From contig OY761554.1 in NCBI GenBank assembly GCA_963664655.2, positions 4,960,001-5,024,000 on the forward strand: a DNA stretch of 64,000 nt, given 5' to 3'. The number at the start of each line of letters is the position of its first letter. Position 1 is the first letter of the stretch. A program made the translations under genes and the position numbers. Shown here piece after piece: positions 60,707-64,000 of this stretch. A model generated the notes under the pieces. It was not told the origin of the DNA, ran no database searches, and was given only the letters and a program-made list of their open reading frames with translations. The DNA is from Desulfospira sp963664655. Lineage in GTDB: Bacteria > Desulfobacterota > Desulfobacteria > Desulfobacterales > Desulfobacteraceae.

Positions 60707-60735
60707 AAAGGCAGCGTCCCGGCGACGCTGCCTTT
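60707..60735 (-). terminator. Intrinsic terminator downstream of glgB
   Basis: Perfect 12-bp arms AAAGGCAGCGTC (60707-60718) and GACGCTGCCTTT (60724-60735) around five bases; a long T-run follows on the minus strand a little further on (60691-60699 A-run on plus). Confidence 0.8.
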
Positions 60736-60789
60736 AATATTTCATCTGGCAATCCAACAACTTGGAATTAAAGCATAGGCCCGGATATT

Positions 60790-62868
60790 TCACGAAATTT
60801 TTTCCAGCACCACGGCGGTTCTGGCCGGCAGATAAAGGCTCAGGTCGTTGTGAATGCGGGGGGTTTTCTCAAACAGGGTGAAATGGGCCTGGCCGGTTTT
60901 AAGCCGTCCCTGGCCGAAGAACCCGGTTTCGTCACTGTTGAAAACCATCTTGTATTTCCCGGGCCGGGGGGCCTCAAACCGGTAGTCTGAAAAGGAGCGC
61001 TCGGCGTGGAAGTTGAACACAAACACCAGGCCGTGGCGTTCAAAGGCCATGATCCGGTTGGTTTCGTGGATATGGATGAGCCGGGGGGTACAATCGAAAA
61101 ATCCGGTCCGTTCCCGGATCAGGGAAATCATCCCCTGGTCAAAGGCCCACAAACAGGAGTAGATAAGATCCCTGTCATAGGCCAGGGACCACTGGCGGCG
61201 GGCATAGTGAAATGAAAACAGATTTCGCTCGCTGGGAAAATCAATCCATTCGGGGTGGCCGAATTCGTTGCCCATGAAGTTAAGGTATCCGGAACCGGCA
61301 CAGGCCAGGGTAATCAGCCGGATCATCTTGTGCAATGATGCGGCCCTGAAGGCAGAAAGGCTTTGATCACCGGTTCGCATGTCCGTATAAATCCGGTTTC
61401 CCATCAACCGCATGATCAGGGTCTGGTCCCCGACCAGGGCCTGGTCATGGGATTCGGCATAGCTGATGGTTTTTTCTTCTTTTCTGCGGCAGGTCAGTTC
61501 ATACCACAGAGAGCCCAGGTGCCAGTCTTCATCTTTAACTTCCTTGAGCAGCTTGATCCAGTAATCGGCAATGCCCATGGCATACCGGAGGTCAAATCCC
61601 ATTCCCCCCTCTTTGATGGGGGCGGCAAGGCCCGGATAGCCGCTCACATCTTCGGCAATGGTCACAAATGAGGGGTTCAGGTCATGGACCAGATGGTTGG
61701 CGCATCGAAGAAAAGACAGGGCGTCTTTGTCCACGTCATCCCCGTAATAAGCCGCGTAACTGGTAAAGCTCCGGCCAAGGCCGTGATCCTCAAACAACAT
61801 GCTGGTGACCCCGTCAAACCGGAACCCGTCCACATGGAATTCTTCTATCCAGTACCGCAGGCAGGACAGTAAAAACCGGGCCACCTCGGGTTTGCCGTAA
61901 TCAAAACAGCGGGAATCCCACTGCCGGTGATGGCCTTTGGGGCCGTCATGAAAGAACTGAAAAGTGGTGCCGTCAAACCGGGACAATCCCTCTACCTCGT
62001 TAGATACGGCATGGGACTGGACCATGTCCATAAACACCGACAGCCCGGCCTCATGGGCGGCATCAATCAGGGATTTTAACTCTTCGGGAGTGCCGAACCG
62101 TGAGGACGGGGCAAAAAAGCCGGCCACATGATACCCTAAGGACCCATAGTAGGGATGTTCCAGAAGGGCCATGATCTGAAGGGTGTTGTACCCGGATGTC
62201 ACAATCTTGGGCAGGATATACCGTTCAAATTCGACAAAGGTCCCTACCCTGCCGTCCTCCAGGGCCATGCCCACGTGGGTTTCGTAAATGAGCAGCGGAT
62301 GTTTAGAGGGGGTAAAGTCCGGAATTTTCCATTGATAGGGGTGTTCCGGGGCCCAGACCTGGGCATTGAAAATCAGGGTTTCCGGGTCCTGGACCACCCG
62401 GCGGGCTGCCGTGGGGATACGGTCCCCTTCCCCCCCGGGCCAGGAGACCTTAAGCCGGAAAAGATCGCCGTGATGCAGCACAGAGCTTTCAAACCGGGCT
62501 TCAAAGATCTGATCGTCTTTTTTGGGCACCCTGAACCGGGCCTGTTTTTCCCAGCCCGAAGCCGGACAGACCAGGTGCATGTCACAGGCATGGGGGGCCC
62601 ATTCCCGGAACACCCAGCCGTCATCTTCCCGGTGAAGGCCGAAAAATTCATGATAATCCGAGGCTTCCTTCACGTTCCGGCCAAAGGTGTGAACAAGCCT
62701 TTTCTCATAGGCCAGGGCATGGGCCTGGCGATGGGCAATAACCGGTTCAAAGGGGATCAGCAAGGGATCATTGAACAGCCCTTTTTCGACTCCGGGGGTG
62801 CCGGTTCCGGGACTTTTGCCCGGCTGCTTAACCTTAGACAATGAAGGGCCGCTGGAGCATTTTTTCAT
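60790..62868 (-). CDS. glgB: 1,4-alpha-glucan branching enzyme, eukaryote-like type
   Basis: 692 residues (GH13). CBM48-like N-terminal domain (WVFREWAPHACDMHLV), then the catalytic barrel: DMVQSHAVSNEVEG, FHVDGFRFDGVTSM (nucleophile Asp), VTIAEDVSG (acid Glu), SYAESHDQALVGD (transition-state His-Asp). The phrases MGNEFGHPEWIDFP and AESHDQALVGD are typical of eukaryotic branching enzymes and their bacterial relatives, not of E. coli-type GlgB. It creates alpha-1,6 branches in glycogen. The start is ATG 62868, overlapping the end of glgA by 35 bases; a TTG at 62877 is an alternative. A terminator and a paralogue remnant follow. Confidence 0.93.
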   Translation of the reverse strand: MKKCSSGPSLSKVKQPGKSPGTGTPGVEKGLFNDPLLIPFEPVIAHRQAHALAYEKRLVHTFGRNVKEASDYHEFFGLHREDDGWVFREWAPHACDMHLVCPASGWEKQARFRVPKKDDQIFEARFESSVLHHGDLFRLKVSWPGGEGDRIPTAARRVVQDPETLIFNAQVWAPEHPYQWKIPDFTPSKHPLLIYETHVGMALEDGRVGTFVEFERYILPKIVTSGYNTLQIMALLEHPYYGSLGYHVAGFFAPSSRFGTPEELKSLIDAAHEAGLSVFMDMVQSHAVSNEVEGLSRFDGTTFQFFHDGPKGHHRQWDSRCFDYGKPEVARFLLSCLRYWIEEFHVDGFRFDGVTSMLFEDHGLGRSFTSYAAYYGDDVDKDALSFLRCANHLVHDLNPSFVTIAEDVSGYPGLAAPIKEGGMGFDLRYAMGIADYWIKLLKEVKDEDWHLGSLWYELTCRRKEEKTISYAESHDQALVGDQTLIMRLMGNRIYTDMRTGDQSLSAFRAASLHKMIRLITLACAGSGYLNFMGNEFGHPEWIDFPSERNLFSFHYARRQWSLAYDRDLIYSCLWAFDQGMISLIRERTGFFDCTPRLIHIHETNRIMAFERHGLVFVFNFHAERSFSDYRFEAPRPGKYKMVFNSDETGFFGQGRLKTGQAHFTLFEKTPRIHNDLSLYLPARTAVVLEKIS

Positions 62869-64000
62869 ACAGGTCAATATACCCCTGGGCACACCGGCTG
62901 TGATTAAACTCAAGGATTCCCTCAATCATGATCCGGCGAATCTGGGTTGTTTTGACATCGGGGTCCATTTGGGCAAATTCCATGGCCCGGTCAACCGCCC
63001 AGAAAAGCCCCTGGGCATCGTGGACATTGAACAAAAACCCATTGCCCGTATCATGGGCCGGGTCCAGGGGATGGACCGTGTCGTGGAGGCCGCCGGTATC
63101 ATGGACAATGGGCAGGCTCCCGTAAATGGTGCCGATCATCTGGGGCAGGCCGCAGGGTTCAAAGGATGAGGGCATGAGAACAAAATCGCTGGCCGCAAAT
63201 CCCTGATGGCTCAACCCCTCGTTAAACCCGCACACGCATACCCGCCGGCCGATGCCGTGGAACCGGACAATATCATGGAAATGTTTCTGGAATTCGCCGC
63301 TGGCCACCAGCACCACCTGAAGGTTGGACTCCCAGTACTTGGCCACCATGTCATACAGAATCCGGGCTAACAGCTGGGGCCCTTTTTGAACCGGGTCCAG
63401 ACGGGAGGGCCAGAAAAACATGGCCGCATTCTCGTCCTGGTCCAGATCCAGAATTTTTTGTAAAAACAGTTTGTTCTTCTTTTTTTCTTCCCGGTGGTTT
63501 TTGGGGCCAAAGGGATACCGGATCATCTCATCCACGGCCGGGTTCAGCTCCGGTTCCGGGGCATTTAGTATCCCTGTGGCGCATCCGGCATTGTATTTAT
63601 GGGTCAGTTCAGCCTTAAGGCAGGGTTCCACAAAGGGATGGCGGTTGTCCACGATCTCCTTTAAAAAGGTAGGGCTTACCGTATTGACATAATGGGCCGA
63701 AAACACCCCGGAGGTTAAGAAATCCACCCGGTTCCAGTCCCGGCTTTCCTCATAATTATGGGGGGTGGTCTTAAAAAACAGCCATTTCCAGAAGGAGGCG
63801 GCGTCAATGCCCCTATCCTCAATTTCGGCCATGGTGGATGTCATGGTATGGATATTGTGGATGGTGAACAGGCAGGGAATTTCCAGCTGCCTTGCCATGG
63901 CCGGAATCAGGCCGGTCATCCAGTCGTTGCAGTGAATAATATCGGGATTGACCCGGGGGATGATATTGTTGATCACCTCCCGCTGAAAGGCCAGGGACGC
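62834..64000 (-). CDS. glgA: Glycogen synthase, C-terminal part (runs off window)
   Basis: 389 codons lie in the window; the 5' part, with the KxGG substrate motif, is beyond base 64000. The frame is open to the window edge. GT5 features: HCNDWMTGLIPAMARQL, LFTIHNIHTMTS, VNTVSPTFLKEI, and the C-terminal donor-site block SSFEPCGLPQMIGTIYG with DTGGLHDTV. It adds glucosyl units from ADP- or UDP-glucose to the growing glycogen chain. The end overlaps glgB by 35 bases, so glgA-glgB form a coupled glycogen-synthesis operon. The donor nucleotide cannot be told from the visible part. Confidence 0.9.
   Translation of the reverse strand, partial: ASLAFQREVINNIIPRVNPDIIHCNDWMTGLIPAMARQLEIPCLFTIHNIHTMTSTMAEIEDRGIDAASFWKWLFFKTTPHNYEESRDWNRVDFLTSGVFSAHYVNTVSPTFLKEIVDNRHPFVEPCLKAELTHKYNAGCATGILNAPEPELNPAVDEMIRYPFGPKNHREEKKKNKLFLQKILDLDQDENAAMFFWPSRLDPVQKGPQLLARILYDMVAKYWESNLQVVLVASGEFQKHFHDIVRFHGIGRRVCVCGFNEGLSHQGFAASDFVLMPSSFEPCGLPQMIGTIYGSLPIVHDTGGLHDTVHPLDPAHDTGNGFLFNVHDAQGLFWAVDRAMEFAQMDPDVKTTQIRRIMIEGILEFNHSRCAQGYIDLYEKMLQRPFIV

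Noticed and set aside
60478..60771. 97-codon plus-strand frame downstream of glgB
   Set aside because: It runs through a terminator hairpin and an A-run; composition and lack of a ribosome-binding site argue against a gene.

Overview
The window looks like chromosome from a strictly anaerobic, sulfate-reducer-like Desulfobacterota, most probably Desulfobacteraceae (Desulfobacter, Desulfotignum or Desulfobacula type). The reasons are indirect: a four-subunit 2-oxoacid:ferredoxin oxidoreductase, a fused indolepyruvate:ferredoxin oxidoreductase beside an ADP-forming acyl-CoA synthetase, a TRAP-fed catabolic operon, Cys-rich PAS signalling, a probable selenoprotein, and many small palindromic intergenic repeats. 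No rRNA, tRNA, CRISPR, prophage or integrase was found. Genus cannot be fixed from this window.

Layout. 1-8.2 kb is mostly housekeeping on the minus strand (trypsin-like protease, pyrG, LolA-like protein, eno, sixA, cysS, ispF), with adk on plus. 8.4-12.5 kb on plus carries tag, nnr-tsaE and lysC; lon follows on minus. 15.1-16.3 kb holds a DtxR-type regulator and a PAS/HisKA protein without an ATPase domain. 16.4-20.9 kb is an RND pump and its adaptor. 21.3-23.4 kb is a 713-residue protein with a C-terminal LOG-like domain. 23.6-26.7 kb is an envelope operon (Sel1/peptidoglycan-binding lipoprotein, coiled-coil protein, beta-propeller lipoprotein with a CxxCH motif). 26.9-27.6 kb is a FrnE/DsbA-type oxidoreductase whose active-site Cys codon is TGA, so it is probably a selenoprotein. 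28-34.3 kb is a signalling block: sigma-54 activator, periplasmic solute-binding protein, hybrid histidine kinase.

34.7-47.6 kb is a catabolic operon on minus. In transcription order it reads: small protein, FAH-family hydrolase, 3-hydroxyacyl-CoA-dehydrogenase-like enzyme, TRAP DctP/Q/M, VOC protein, beta-hydroxyacid dehydrogenase, E1-alpha, E1-beta, archaeal-type (type II) GAPDH broken by a one-base frameshift, aldehyde dehydrogenase, archaeal-type PGK. A decayed molybdopterin-oxidoreductase fragment sits past its end. 48.1-52.8 kb is a second operon (ADP-forming acyl-CoA synthetase, then fused IorA-ferredoxin-IorB), diverging from a B3/B4-domain gene and an IclR regulator. The two divergent promoters share the palindrome TTCTGCATACAGAA. 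Three TTCTG half-sites exactly 11 bp apart precede the TRAP operon, so one IclR regulon is plausible.

55-59 kb holds a GT2 glycosyltransferase and korDABC. The window ends with small proteins (including an RHH/coiled-coil pair), a remnant of a second glgB 3' end, glgB, and glgA running off the edge.

The intergenic space is unusually rich in repeats: a REP-like perfect palindrome, a small MITE-like element, three tandem 90-bp units, and families built on GGACTTGGG, GCTAAC/GTTAGC and GGAGACCGG. Several sit exactly at gene ends, and two supply the last codons of the preceding gene.
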